A stretch of 32,584 nucleotides of DNA from a virus (IMGVR_UViG_3300037826_000056:1-32584), one strand, 5' to 3'. Positions 1 to 7,582 are shown, counted from the first letter of the stretch. A program made the numbers and translations. The notes: generated from the sequence alone by a model not told the origin.

Positions 1-2
1 AC

Positions 3-194
3 CCCACGGCAAAAGAGTATACTGCAGCAGAACGCCGTATCCTGGATATGTTCGCAAACGGGGCAAGTATGGCAGAAATTGCACGTGAAATCAGCGGAGC
101 AAAGAACGGAAGGCGCTACACGGAAGCTAGCGAGCAGGTGCAGGCCGTGGTGCGTGGTGCGCTGCAAGAACAAGAACGGGAGGCGGGCGCTTGA
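3..194 (+). CDS. Partial small HTH-like protein (5' end outside window)
   Basis: The frame is open from base 3 to a TGA at 192-194, giving at least 63 residues; the start is upstream of the window. The product is charged and helical. The stretch AERRILDMFANGASMAEIAREI reads as a sigma-4/LuxR-like helix-turn-helix, with a regular helix, a Gly turn, then AEIAREI as the second helix, followed by a probable third helix (EQVQAVVRGAL). The two other forward frames lack this pattern, so this is the coding one. The next gene starts inside its stop codon (TTGA overlap), which implies an operon with translational coupling. DNA binding is inferred from the pattern only; no family is recognised. Confidence 0.5.
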   Translation, partial: PTAKEYTAAERRILDMFANGASMAEIAREISGAKNGRRYTEASEQVQAVVRGALQEQEREAGA

Positions 195-355
195 ATCTGG
201 ACCCCTATATCATCGTACTGATCATTGGTCTGATCGCTGGTTTTATGTTGGGCTGGGGTATTGGCCACGGACGCGGCTACACGCAGGGTGTGAATAATGC
301 CGCGAGTCGGGTAAGTGGGGCAATGCGAGGCATTGCGACACGCGAGCGGGAGTGA
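191..355 (+). CDS. Small single-span membrane protein
   Basis: A 54-residue ORF starting with TTG that overlaps the preceding stop (TTGA at 191-194) and ends in TGA at 353-355. Residues about 6-26 form one hydrophobic, Gly-rich segment (IIVLIIGLIAGFMLGWGIG). A basic and polar tail follows, so a single membrane anchor is expected. The next gene overlaps its stop in the form TGATG. The two tandem tiny membrane proteins could be lysis accessory factors or membrane-targeted morons. Nothing in the sequence identifies a holin, and no lysin sits beside them at this end of the window. Confidence 0.5.
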   Translation: MNLDPYIIVLIIGLIAGFMLGWGIGHGRGYTQGVNNAASRVSGAMRGIATRERE

Positions 356-510
356 TGCACCACCTGATCTACATTACTCGCCTGGTCTTCGTAGTCATAG
401 CGGTATTTGCTATCGTGAGTATGAGCCTTCGTAATGGCTCGCCTGCTCACCAGCGGGGTATAGCATTTGCCTGGGCAGTCATAGCAGCAACAATAGCCGC
501 TGCGTGGTGA
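355..510 (+). CDS. Small two-span membrane protein
   Basis: A 51-residue ORF whose ATG at 355 overlaps the stop of the preceding gene by one base. Two hydrophobic segments (about residues 8-24 and 35-51) are separated by a short polar loop (RNGSPAHQRG). The second segment is Ala-rich and runs to the C-terminus, ending in Trp. The topology resembles small class II holins, but the protein is shorter than most and no lysis partner is adjacent. The holin idea is therefore only a possibility. It is the last gene before a promoter and terminator-like region. Confidence 0.5.
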   Translation: MHHLIYITRLVFVVIAVFAIVSMSLRNGSPAHQRGIAFAWAVIAATIAAAW

Positions 511-521
511 TTAGCAGGCTA

Positions 522-530
522 TGCTATAAT
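522..530 (+). promoter_or_regulatory. Extended -10 promoter element
   Basis: TGCTATAAT is a perfect extended -10 with no good -35 hexamer 16-18 bp upstream. Transcription would begin near 537. The same nonamer occurs upstream of tnpB (26,496-26,504) and, on the minus strand, upstream of the capsid module (21,244-21,252). Confidence 0.5.
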
Positions 531-535
531 AGCAC

Positions 536-628
536 CACGGTCGCCCGAAGGACGGGCGGCATCGAGCAAGCAGTGTGTGTAGCACAGGCCCCGCCAGGTC
601 TCATCAACAGGGCGGGGCCTTTGTGTTG
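536..628 (+). ncRNA. Candidate small RNA between promoter and terminator
   Basis: The 511-762 stretch has no convincing gene. A transcript from the extended -10 at 522-530 would be about 90 nt and contain two stem-loops. The first is a GC hairpin at 542-558 (CGCCCG, loop AAGGA, CGGGCG). The second is the terminator-like hairpin at 586-620. Compactness, own promoter and own terminator fit a small RNA. Alternatives are an operon-end terminator beside a chance -10 match, or a leader. No RNA family is recognised. Confidence 0.3.
586..628 (+). terminator. Rho-independent terminator-like hairpin
   Basis: A perfect 10-bp stem (AGGCCCCGCC at 586-595 with GGCGGGGCCT at 611-620) encloses a 15-nt loop and is followed by a mixed T-rich tract (TTGTGTTGT). 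The stem is strong but the U-tract is impure. It would close either the upstream small-gene operon or the candidate small RNA. Confidence 0.55.
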
Positions 629-687
629 TCTGGATAATGCACAGATAGCGGTTTCGTAGCAATCTTCTATCATATCCCCTATACCCC

Positions 688-716
688 TTGACATCTTAGT
701 CACAATCGTGTACACT
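688..716 (+). promoter_or_regulatory. Consensus sigma70-type promoter
   Basis: TTGACA at 688-693 and TACACT at 711-716 are separated by exactly 17 bp. The expected start site is near 723. That lies downstream of the in-frame ATG at 718 and supports the ATG at 763 as the true start of the next gene. It drives the four-gene plus-strand operon to 1,835. Confidence 0.8.
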
Positions 717-762
717 AATGTCAGTGAAGAAACGCAACGATAGTAACACGGGAGACACAACA

Positions 763-1083
763 ATGGAACTGAAGGCAAAAACACTCGCAGGACACATCGG
801 CGTTAATACTCGTGTTCGTACCCGGTACTCTCTGGTGTGCGAAAGTTTGAAAACTGCTGCACAGTTCAATATTGATATTCCCGGTTGGTATGATGTATTC
901 TGGGCTGCTCAGATGCTGGTGCACCTGGTTGCTACAGGCCGTGTGGAACCTGGTGTTGTGTGTAATATCCGCGAGATGAGCGACTACCGTGTCGTTAAAC
1001 TGGTACATCATCTGGCAAGCCGCAAGGCTGAATTTGAACTCGAAAAGGACGCTATCGATATTGTCAATGCGTACGCAGCATGA
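763..1083 (+). CDS. Hypothetical protein, 106 aa
   Basis: The ATG at 763 is preceded by a GGGAG ribosome-binding site and lies about 40 nt after the predicted transcription start. An earlier in-frame ATG at 718 would fall outside the transcript. The product is soluble and mostly helical, with no signal peptide, membrane span or recognisable motif. A central segment rich in Trp, Val and Leu (PGWYDVFWAAQMLVHLVATG) suggests a compact helical core. As first gene behind a consensus promoter it should be well expressed. No function can be assigned. A GC-rich hairpin follows its stop. Confidence 0.7.
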   Translation: MELKAKTLAGHIGVNTRVRTRYSLVCESLKTAAQFNIDIPGWYDVFWAAQMLVHLVATGRVEPGVVCNIREMSDYRVVKLVHHLASRKAEFELEKDAIDIVNAYAA

Positions 1084-1094
1084 CAGCACCACAC

Positions 1095-1112
1095 GGGCGG
1101 CGCAAGCCGCCC
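1095..1112 (+). promoter_or_regulatory. Intercistronic GNRA-loop hairpin
   Basis: GGGCGGC, loop GCAA, GCCGCCC: a perfect 7-bp GC stem closed by a GNRA tetraloop, in the 49-nt gap between two genes of the operon. No T-tract follows, so it is more likely an mRNA-stability or processing element than a terminator. The ribosome-binding site of the next gene (AAGGAG) lies about 9 nt downstream. Confidence 0.5.
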
Positions 1113-1132
1113 ATGGGGACAAGGAGCAACCA

Positions 1133-1375
1133 ATGACAACTTCCTGGACACACGAACAACTCCAGCAGGCGTTTGATAAAGGCGAATCAGTTCTGGCAGC
1201 AGTCAAAAGTACACCGCTGGGCGATGAAGTGGACACTGTGAAAGTTGTGGGCAGCAAACACGATGAAGACAGCGGTTTGATGATTGTCACCGCCGATGGT
1301 GACAACTGGTATTTTGTAAGCCGAATGTGGGTCGTACAAAGACCCTTTCGCTACAGTCGAGCGCGCCCATTATGA
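1133..1375 (+). CDS. Hypothetical protein, 80 aa
   Basis: The ATG at 1133 has an AAGGAG site about 7 nt upstream. The N-terminal third is helical and acidic (HEQLQQAFDKGESVLAAV). It is followed by a likely beta-rich segment with DGDNWYFVSRMWVVQ and a basic tail. The next gene overlaps by 4 bp (ATGA at 1372-1375), so the two are probably translated together. No family is recognised. The long open frame upstream of the ATG, reaching back to 989, overlaps the preceding gene and is not needed. Confidence 0.65.
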   Translation: MTTSWTHEQLQQAFDKGESVLAAVKSTPLGDEVDTVKVVGSKHDEDSGLMIVTADGDNWYFVSRMWVVQRPFRYSRARPL

Positions 1376-1608
1376 GCGACACCCTCACCTACAACGAAGC
1401 CGCCAGCATCCTGGACGTGCGCCCCGACTATGTACGCAGGCTGGTGCAGCGTGGTAGATTACAGGCCACGCCCGTTGTCGGCAACCGAGGACGCGTCACC
1501 CGTGCCTCGGTGGAACGCTATGCCGCTGAGCGAGGGCAGCGGGCGCGGAAACCGCTAGAGGAGCTAAGTGAGCGGCAGCAGTATAGGAGAAGAAAGGAAA
1601 GGGAATGA
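1372..1608 (+). CDS. Excisionase/MerR-type helix-turn-helix DNA-binding protein
   Basis: A 78-residue protein. Residues 4-45 (LTYNEAASILDVRPDYVRRL, then a GRLQATPVVGNRGRV segment) match the HTH_17/excisionase pattern: a helix, a recognition helix beginning at the VRPDYV turn, and a short beta-wing ending in the conserved R-V pair, followed by a helix (ASVERYAAER). The C-terminus is a very basic tail (RQQYRRRKERE). The start overlaps the previous stop as ATGA, with no strong ribosome-binding site of its own, which suggests translational coupling. In phages such proteins act as excisionases or transcription regulators; no integrase is in the window to decide between them. Confidence 0.75.
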   Translation: MSDTLTYNEAASILDVRPDYVRRLVQRGRLQATPVVGNRGRVTRASVERYAAERGQRARKPLEELSERQQYRRRKERE

Positions 1609-1835
1609 TGGATGCATTAAAGGTTATGGCCGAACGCAGAGAACAAGCCCGGCAATTTGTCGGAGACACCGGCATAGTTTGGGAGGGCAATATGACTATA
1701 AACGGATTGCGCGAAGTACGCGGACGGAGCGACATGCGGGATATTTATATTTATCATGACGGCACTGTTCTAGCGTATGTAAATGACGAACTGGTGACGC
1801 AGGAGGCCGCGTCACCCGCACCAACAATGATATGA
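1605..1835 (+). CDS. Hypothetical protein, 76 aa
   Basis: The start is ATG at 1605 or the adjacent ATG at 1608, behind a purine-rich AGGAAAGGG site. It overlaps the preceding stop. The product has an N-terminal basic helix (ALKVMAERREQARQF) and then a probable beta-sheet segment (RDIYIYHDGTVLAYVNDELV). It is the last plus-strand gene of this cluster and ends 5 bp before the convergent stop of the minus-strand virion operon. No terminator hairpin is visible between the two, so opposing transcripts may overlap here. Function unknown. Confidence 0.6.
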   Translation: MMDALKVMAERREQARQFVGDTGIVWEGNMTINGLREVRGRSDMRDIYIYHDGTVLAYVNDELVTQEAASPAPTMI

Positions 1836-1840
1836 GCCGC

Positions 1841-3187
1841 CTACCGTAACTCTCCCCACTCCATTGACGCTCGCACGGTGGCAGTCCCCGTAAAGGACTC
1901 CGCCACCACGTAGAGCGCAATCCCACTACCAGACGCACCTGCTGCGTCCAGCCCCAGCGGCAGGCGGCTATTGATGACATTGGACAGGTTGCCAATGTCG
2001 TTATTGCCGTTGCCGACCAGCAGGAAACCGCTAATGATCTCGATGCCGTCTGATATGGCCGTCGCTGATATGTCGTACTCCATATGACTGTCTGCGTCCG
2101 CCGATACCCACGAAGCACCCGTGACTGACGTTGGATCATACAGCACTGCCCAGCGTATGCCCTGATCTTCTGTCGTGATATTGACGCCATACGGGATTGT
2201 GATGCCTCGATTGACGATGCTGTTAAACGTATCCTTGTGCCGGATGCCAATCACCGGATCAAGCGTGCCCCCGATAGAGCGCCCGGCGGTGCCCGTAGCA
2301 GCACTAAACGGTAGTGCCCGTTCATTCTCAACGCCGCCCTTGCTTTTTACGGCGGCGCAGATCATTTTCATCTCGGCGGCGGCAGCGGTTGTATCATTGA
2401 CAATCTGATAGCGCACCGGCAGCACGCCGGTCTGTGTGAAGCTGGTGGTATTGAGGTTGCTCTGTGGCTCGATATGGCACCAGACCGGCGCGGCGTCCAG
2501 GATAAAGCCGAACGCGACCGCCGCCGTGCCGAGCCAGAGATAGTCAATAATGAAGACCTGGTTTTTGGTCCAGTCAATCGTAACGCCACTTGTGCCGGTG
2601 CCGTCCAATTTGTCAACATTCCAACTCGATTGCCCAACAGGATCGTCAATAGTTGCACCACTACTACTATTGCGGATGACCACACGTTTTTCGGTACTGG
2701 TCTGCTCGAAAAACATGCCATTATCATCGTCAAACATGCCGATGCGCTGTGTCACGTTATCGGTGGCTGTGCCCATCACACCTGTGAACAGGGCGCTGGC
2801 GGTGCGCCCCGGTTGGTAGCGGATGTACTGCCTGCTCTGGCGGGTCACGCTGCCGGTATTCGACCCGCCCAACGTCATTTTGACAAGGCGCTCGTTGCTG
2901 TCAAACGTCGCGACATTGCCAGCACCGGCAGTCGTCTCTTCAATGAGCAGCGGTTGTTTGTCGTATTCGTGCGACACGTCAAACAGGATGGTCGGCTCGA
3001 CCACCTCTAGTTGGCCTGCGAAGTCGAATTGAAAATCGCCCAAGGCATCCTCCACTATGTCATTTGCGATGTTATTTGCGATAGACTGCGCATCCTGGCG
3101 CGCTAAACGCACGGCATTGTCACCGATCTGGATAGAACGCCCCAGGATGCGTCCCATCAGATAATCGGTTCGGGTCTGGTCTGGCAT
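1841..3187 (-). CDS. Virion structural protein, probably tail-tip or fibre-associated
   Basis: A 448-residue protein, last gene of the late operon, starting at a TAATG overlap with the hub gene and preceded by AGGAG. The N-terminal 60 residues are helical (MGRILGRSIQIGDNAVRLARQD) and may dock to the tail tip. The remainder is beta-rich. The central block with WNVDKLDGTGTSGVTIDWTK, then IDYLWLG and WCHIEPQSNLN, resembles a family of virion proteins I recall from many environmental phages. The predicted role is a tail or baseplate appendage, possibly host recognition. This rests on family resemblance recalled from memory plus its position after the hub; no catalytic motif is visible. Confidence 0.65.
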   Translation of the reverse strand: MPDQTRTDYLMGRILGRSIQIGDNAVRLARQDAQSIANNIANDIVEDALGDFQFDFAGQLEVVEPTILFDVSHEYDKQPLLIEETTAGAGNVATFDSNERLVKMTLGGSNTGSVTRQSRQYIRYQPGRTASALFTGVMGTATDNVTQRIGMFDDDNGMFFEQTSTEKRVVIRNSSSGATIDDPVGQSSWNVDKLDGTGTSGVTIDWTKNQVFIIDYLWLGTAAVAFGFILDAAPVWCHIEPQSNLNTTSFTQTGVLPVRYQIVNDTTAAAAEMKMICAAVKSKGGVENERALPFSAATGTAGRSIGGTLDPVIGIRHKDTFNSIVNRGITIPYGVNITTEDQGIRWAVLYDPTSVTGASWVSADADSHMEYDISATAISDGIEIISGFLLVGNGNNDIGNLSNVINSRLPLGLDAAGASGSGIALYVVAESFTGTATVRASMEWGELR

Positions 3188-6100
3188 TATGTTCTCCTGA
3201 TAACTTCCACAAAATCAGCCAGGTTCGCAGCGGTCAGACTGCTGGCATCGATGGTTGTCTCTTCAGTGCCATCCCACAGATACACCGTATCTTTCGCGTT
3301 GTTGAGCGCAGCCACGAGCGAGCGCGTCTGCCGATCCATGCCGATGCGACCAATAGACACACCAGAGGCAGCTATCACGCTGGTGGACGGTGCGCTGAAT
3401 AGATCGCTAATCTCGGCAATGCCCGTCCTTGTAAACCCACTCCCCCCAGCAACGTACACGCGCTCCGCTGCGGTCACGACGGCGCTGGTGCCGGTCGCCG
3501 CACTGATACGCAACGATGGCTGCGTGGTGCGGTAATTCTCAGTTGCCAGGATACGCCCCTGGTTGCCCGTGTCGTTATCAATCGACGGGCATACCAGACG
3601 GTTGCCCGTTGGATACGCGCTGACGTTCAAGTCAAGGTCCTGGCTGCTTGCGGTGCCCGGCCTGATGAGCGACGACCCATCGACATACCAGATGTTGTCA
3701 TCGGCAGACGGCAGCCCCGTCCCGATGACTGGCGTGCCGTCGGCCATGATATCGATACTGTTGGTGGTGACGTTGGCAGCGATACTTGACTCTGTTGCCG
3801 TTGTGCCCTGCGTCGTGCCAACACCACGATAAATTTGCGTTCCGGTCGGGGTCGTCGGGCCGGTTGTAAACCCAAGTACAGAAAAGGCCCAGCCCGAGCC
3901 ACGCCAGGCCAAACTCCCACTGAGAGCCGCACTGGTCGGCACGCTCGCCGCACTGATGGGAACATTACTCCACGTACTGCCATCCCAGCGCCAGAGCACG
4001 CCCGTGCTGCCATCAGAGCCGACCAGGTTGCCGCCGGATACCTGCACATCGGCATCGCTGTTGGTGCCAATGATTGTATACCAGATATCCGGATCGTCCG
4101 GATCGGCAGCAACAGCCAGATGATAGAGCGCCACGGCAGGTAGCCCGGTGCTCCGCAGCGCCCACGAGCCGCCAGTGTATTCGTATACGCCGCCGCCGGA
4201 TAGCCCGACGGTGGGAATAAGGACCGTCTCGGAGGACACAATGGCCGCCCGCAACGGACCGAACCCGACGCGACGCGAAACCCCACTGTCAACCAGTGTG
4301 AGTGTTGCCTCGTCTGCTGCCTGCTTGTATACGCCATTGTCATCAGCAAAAAACACCAATGGCAATTCGCCATCACGGACGGCGCGCTGAATATCTGCCG
4401 GACCGCTGCTCACCAGGCGCGTAACATCGAACTGTGTGGGTGTTACGCTGTTTTGTAGCAGCAGGTAGACATCGCCTATACTGCTGCCAATTTTGTATCC
4501 ATTGCGCAGGAGCAATGGCGTAATGGTTTGGAATTCTTCGCCGCCTGCTGGTGTGTCTGTATAGGCGACGGTGAGTGACGGTTGAACAAAAGAGATGCGC
4601 CGCGCATCAGTTGACGCGCCCGAAAAGACCGCTGCGGTCCCCCAGGGGGCAATAGCAAAATCCTCGGCTATTGCCCCGGCGTCAGCACTGGTAATGATTG
4701 TGTTCCAGGTTGCTCCGCTGTCTGTGCTGCGAAACAGTTTGTTCCCGCCGGCTGCGAAAAACTCCCGATCGTTGTAGGCACTCACCAGTACGCTTGTCAA
4801 GGTTTCGCCGGTTGCCGTTGTTGTTTGCCACGTTGGTTCGTCGCCGGTCGCGTTGCGCGTATAGGCAACAGACTGGCCAATAGCAACAAGCACCGTGTTG
4901 AGTAATTGCTCACTGACGAACGGCTCCCCCACAAAAATATCGACCCCCGACCCGGCCAGGGTGACGATTTCTTCAGGCGGAAGCAGATAGTTTTCAGGAT
5001 CGCGCCGATACACTTTCGTGTTACCCCCGACGGTGAAAATCGCCCAGAGAAAACCCTCCTCGTTGTAGCGAGGCACCGCCACACACGTTTCGCCTGCCGG
5101 GTCAAATACCGCCGCTGCAATATCGGGGTTGTAATCGACATACCATGCATCGTCTAGTTCGTACGTGAGCACGCGTGTAAACACATCGATGGATGGGTCG
5201 TCAAAAAACACGGTGATGGTATCGGTCAGGGTTGCATCGCTGGCATCAGCGACGGTCAACGTAAGTTGCGCATCAGTCAGGCTGCTATAAGTAAAAATGT
5301 CACTGGCCTCGGTGCTACTGGTAGGGCTGCCGTTGGTGCTGCCTGTTGTCGCATCCCAGGAGTATGTCACACCCGCGCCTGCATTAGAGAGCGACCCGGT
5401 GCCGTCTGCAGATACATAATAGATGGCGTTGCCAGCATTATCGCGTTCGTAGTCAATGATATATGTGATGGATGCGATAGGATCGACCCCGGAAATCACA
5501 CCAATCGGCTCCAGTGTGCCACCGTCGCCATTGTCATTGTCGGGCGGCTCAACAGTGGTGTCTGTGGCAACAAGTGATGGCCCGAAATCAATAATAAACG
5601 TAGTGATGCCGCCCGTATTGGCGGTACTTCGCACAATGACCGGCTCAACACTATCAATCCCACTCTCTGGGCAAAAGAGTTTGATGCTTTGCCACGGGAA
5701 AATCTCAGGATTTAGGTTGGCACGAAACGACGCTGATTGCGTTTGTGCGCACGACCTACGCACAATTTGGCGTGCTTTTGCCTCGCACACCTCAGTCGTC
5801 TGGTAGTAAGGAAAATTGTTACCGTCCTCTTTGCCAACACTGAAGAATGATGTACTTACGGTGGCGTTCGGGGTGGCCCCGTCAATCTCTGGCCCGGTTG
5901 CCGTGTATGAGATGATGACTGCCTGCCAATCGGTCCAGAGGCGCTCTGGTCTGTTCAGCCCTAATGTCCCACCTGGTAAGCTGAAATCGTTATCAATGCC
6001 ACTCGAAAACGTTGGCGAGCCATCCTCATTAGGAATACTGACATCTGGCACAACACAGACGGCACCGCCTGCATTGACAAAATACGTCAATCCGGCATGC

Positions 6101-6624
6101 TCAAGGATGCGATCAAACACGTCACGAATGGTGGTGCCTTGCTCAATGGTGATATCTGCGACATTGCCCAGGTTCCAGACGGTGCCGGGATCAAACACAA
6201 ACCCCTGCTCGCTGGCATCCAGTCCCGCGCGCGCAAACAACCCATCAGTGCTGTCTGTCAGCGCATTGACAACTGTTGTGTCACTCCAGGTAATATCCGA
6301 TTGTAATGCAGTATCCATTTTCCAGAGACAATCAATAATGGTGCCCCGGTACAATTGCGGCCCGCCTGCGGTCTGGTCATGCAAAAAATAGCCCGTGACA
6401 AAGCGTTTCCAAATAATACCCCCATCAACAAAGACCCCCACATCAATGCGCGCCGTCTGTGGATTGTTTGACACAGGAACAGCCCGATCAAGCTCAACTG
6501 GACAGGTCGTGCGCTGGCCTAATTCAATGCGCCGCGCCGGGAACGCTGCCAGCTTGTAAGGGACGCCCGCAATCCAACACCGTAGCCGATATTCATAGGT
6601 GTCATTATTGGTAGGCCAGGTCAT
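3187..6624 (-). CDS. Tail-tip hub protein with PKD-like domain and beta-propeller
   Basis: A 1,145-residue protein in the tail-hub position. Residues 1-355 look like a siphovirus hub or tail-associated region (compact beta segments with IRDVFDRILEHAGLTYFV and a long beta-rich middle). A Gly/Asp-rich linker (about 356-370) leads to a PKD/Ig-like domain (about 372-478, with VTYSWDATTGS and LTLTVADAS). Residues about 485-1,145 are repeated beta strands with a clear Asp-box (STDSGATW at 633-640) and further degenerate repeats, consistent with a large beta-propeller. The start ATG at 6,624 has only a weak GTGAGA upstream, possibly because the moron cassette now separates it from the previous tail gene. 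The propeller is the likely receptor- or glycan-binding part; an enzyme activity cannot be shown. Confidence 0.75.
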   Translation of the reverse strand: MTWPTNNDTYEYRLRCWIAGVPYKLAAFPARRIELGQRTTCPVELDRAVPVSNNPQTARIDVGVFVDGGIIWKRFVTGYFLHDQTAGGPQLYRGTIIDCLWKMDTALQSDITWSDTTVVNALTDSTDGLFARAGLDASEQGFVFDPGTVWNLGNVADITIEQGTTIRDVFDRILEHAGLTYFVNAGGAVCVVPDVSIPNEDGSPTFSSGIDNDFSLPGGTLGLNRPERLWTDWQAVIISYTATGPEIDGATPNATVSTSFFSVGKEDGNNFPYYQTTEVCEAKARQIVRRSCAQTQSASFRANLNPEIFPWQSIKLFCPESGIDSVEPVIVRSTANTGGITTFIIDFGPSLVATDTTVEPPDNDNGDGGTLEPIGVISGVDPIASITYIIDYERDNAGNAIYYVSADGTGSLSNAGAGVTYSWDATTGSTNGSPTSSTEASDIFTYSSLTDAQLTLTVADASDATLTDTITVFFDDPSIDVFTRVLTYELDDAWYVDYNPDIAAAVFDPAGETCVAVPRYNEEGFLWAIFTVGGNTKVYRRDPENYLLPPEEIVTLAGSGVDIFVGEPFVSEQLLNTVLVAIGQSVAYTRNATGDEPTWQTTTATGETLTSVLVSAYNDREFFAAGGNKLFRSTDSGATWNTIITSADAGAIAEDFAIAPWGTAAVFSGASTDARRISFVQPSLTVAYTDTPAGGEEFQTITPLLLRNGYKIGSSIGDVYLLLQNSVTPTQFDVTRLVSSGPADIQRAVRDGELPLVFFADDNGVYKQAADEATLTLVDSGVSRRVGFGPLRAAIVSSETVLIPTVGLSGGGVYEYTGGSWALRSTGLPAVALYHLAVAADPDDPDIWYTIIGTNSDADVQVSGGNLVGSDGSTGVLWRWDGSTWSNVPISAASVPTSAALSGSLAWRGSGWAFSVLGFTTGPTTPTGTQIYRGVGTTQGTTATESSIAANVTTNSIDIMADGTPVIGTGLPSADDNIWYVDGSSLIRPGTASSQDLDLNVSAYPTGNRLVCPSIDNDTGNQGRILATENYRTTQPSLRISAATGTSAVVTAAERVYVAGGSGFTRTGIAEISDLFSAPSTSVIAASGVSIGRIGMDRQTRSLVAALNNAKDTVYLWDGTEETTIDASSLTAANLADFVEVIRRT

Positions 6625-6656
6625 AAAAACGTCTCACTATTCCGCATTACAGAGCC

Positions 6657-6685
6657 TTGACAAAGTATCTTGCTTATGGTATGAT
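6657..6685 (+). promoter_or_regulatory. Consensus promoter of the moron cassette
   Basis: TTGACA at 6657-6662 and TATGAT at 6680-6685 with a 17-bp spacer, on the strand opposite to the tail operon. The predicted start near 6,692 precedes the GAAAGGA ribosome-binding site (6714-6720) of the first cassette gene. Confidence 0.85.
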
Positions 6686-6729
6686 TGTAATCAAGTTAGA
6701 CATACACATTACTGAAAGGACACACGACA

Positions 6730-7011
6730 ATGACAAGCTTCAATATCTGCGACGCACGCGACATGGTGACCGATTGGCAGTGGCGGAAAGACAACACCGG
6801 CGAATGGTGGAGTTTTCCCGTCGGGAACAATAGTCGCGGCTCCATTTGGCTGAACAGAGAACAAACAGATGCTATCTGGCGAGAAAACGGATGCCATCGC
6901 GCTAAGGGTAGAAAGGTTGCCGAGGGACAGATGGGGGCTTACGTCGATTGGAAGCTGGAAATCATGCCGAATGGCGCAGGCCAGTTGTGGTTTTTTGAAT
7001 ACAGCAGGTAG
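6730..7011 (+). CDS. Moron-type hypothetical protein, 93 aa
   Basis: The ATG at 6730 lies 9 nt after GAAAGGA and about 40 nt after a consensus promoter. The product is unusually rich in Trp (eight, in motifs such as DWQWRKD, GEWWSF and GQLWFFEYSR) and looks like a small beta-rich globular protein. It has no signal peptide or membrane span. It is followed 3 bp later by a ribbon-helix-helix gene. Opposite orientation to the flanking tail genes plus a private promoter are the hallmarks of a moron, a gene that can be expressed from a silent prophage. Its target or role is not recognisable. Confidence 0.75.
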   Translation: MTSFNICDARDMVTDWQWRKDNTGEWWSFPVGNNSRGSIWLNREQTDAIWRENGCHRAKGRKVAEGQMGAYVDWKLEIMPNGAGQLWFFEYSR

Positions 7012-7014
7012 CCA

Positions 7015-7209
7015 ATGACCAAAAACACCCACGGCGGGCGGCGCAAGAACCAGACAGGCCGTCCGCCCAGACCAGAGGCACGCTACGCGCGCAAAACTGT
7101 CACCCTGCCCCCTGACACCCACGAAGCCATCAAAGCAGCACAGAAGCCGGGTGAGAGCTTCAGCGAGTGTGTTGTCAGGTTGGTTACCCACGCAATCGCC
7201 TCCAGGTGA
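7015..7209 (+). CDS. Ribbon-helix-helix (CopG/Arc-like) DNA-binding protein
   Basis: A 64-residue basic protein. Residues about 1-24 are a Gly/Arg/Pro-rich tail. Residues 25-62 (ARKTVTLPPDTHEAIKAAQ, then a PGESFSECVVRLVTHAI helix) follow the RHH pattern: a short beta-strand, a helix, a turn containing GESFSE, and a second helix. Such proteins bind operators as dimers. The gene sits 3 bp after its partner and its last 26 bp overlap, convergently, the end of the minus-strand tail gene. It may autoregulate the cassette promoter or act on host or phage genes. The small-protein plus RHH layout also resembles toxin-antitoxin pairs, but no known toxin fold is evident. Confidence 0.75.
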   Translation: MTKNTHGGRRKNQTGRPPRPEARYARKTVTLPPDTHEAIKAAQKPGESFSECVVRLVTHAIASR

Positions 7210-7582
7210 TCGTACCGCGCCATACTCCATCACAATCCACACGACGCGGTACGTCGAAGGTGTCAATAATGACACTGGTATAGCTCTCAAGGCTGTTATC
7301 CCACGTGCCCGAAATCTTGCGCACGGCTGCAGTTCGCAAGTTATCATAATTCGACTGGCCTTTGATTTCCACTTGCTGAGTGAGAATGTATTGTATCTGG
7401 TACGCATGGGCGCTCGCTTCAGTTGTGCCGATAAATCGTAGCAGTTCCCACTGTTCTTCATTCTGCCATTCGGCACGGTCCTCCGCAGCGCGCTCGCCAT
7501 AATACGCCCGAACGGTAGAGCCGTCTCCGCTCAAGCTTTCATAGCTGAAACGAATGCTGCCAAAATTGAAACGGTTGCGCAT
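7184..7582 (-). CDS. Distal-tail-position protein, 132 aa
   Basis: A 132-residue protein directly after the tape-measure gene (TAATG overlap at 7,582), where siphoviruses usually carry the distal tail (Dit) or a tail-tip adaptor. It is beta-rich (NFGSIRFSYESLSGDG at the N-terminus, TWDNSLESYTSVIIDTFDV near the C-terminus), with a central charged helix (ERAAEDRAEWQNEEQWELLRFI). It is shorter than typical Dit proteins. The assignment rests on gene order only. Its 3' end overlaps the convergent RHH gene of the moron cassette by 26 bp, so insertion of the cassette may have trimmed or altered its C-terminus. Confidence 0.55.
   Translation of the reverse strand: MRNRFNFGSIRFSYESLSGDGSTVRAYYGERAAEDRAEWQNEEQWELLRFIGTTEASAHAYQIQYILTQQVEIKGQSNYDNLRTAAVRKISGTWDNSLESYTSVIIDTFDVPRRVDCDGVWRGTITWRRLRG

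Noticed and set aside
718-762. Upstream ATG at 718 for the first gene of the left operon
   Set aside because: It would lie at or before the predicted transcription start (about 723) and has no ribosome-binding site; ATG at 763 has both leader and GGGAG.
721-1305. 194-codon minus-strand frame
   Set aside because: It overlaps two plus-strand genes that have a consensus promoter and ribosome-binding sites; its protein is Ser/Cys/Val-rich, typical of antisense translation.
6730-7209. Classifying the moron pair as a toxin-antitoxin system
   Set aside because: The ribbon-helix-helix gene fits an antitoxin-like regulator, but it comes second and the partner shows no known toxin motif, so only the moron label is justified.
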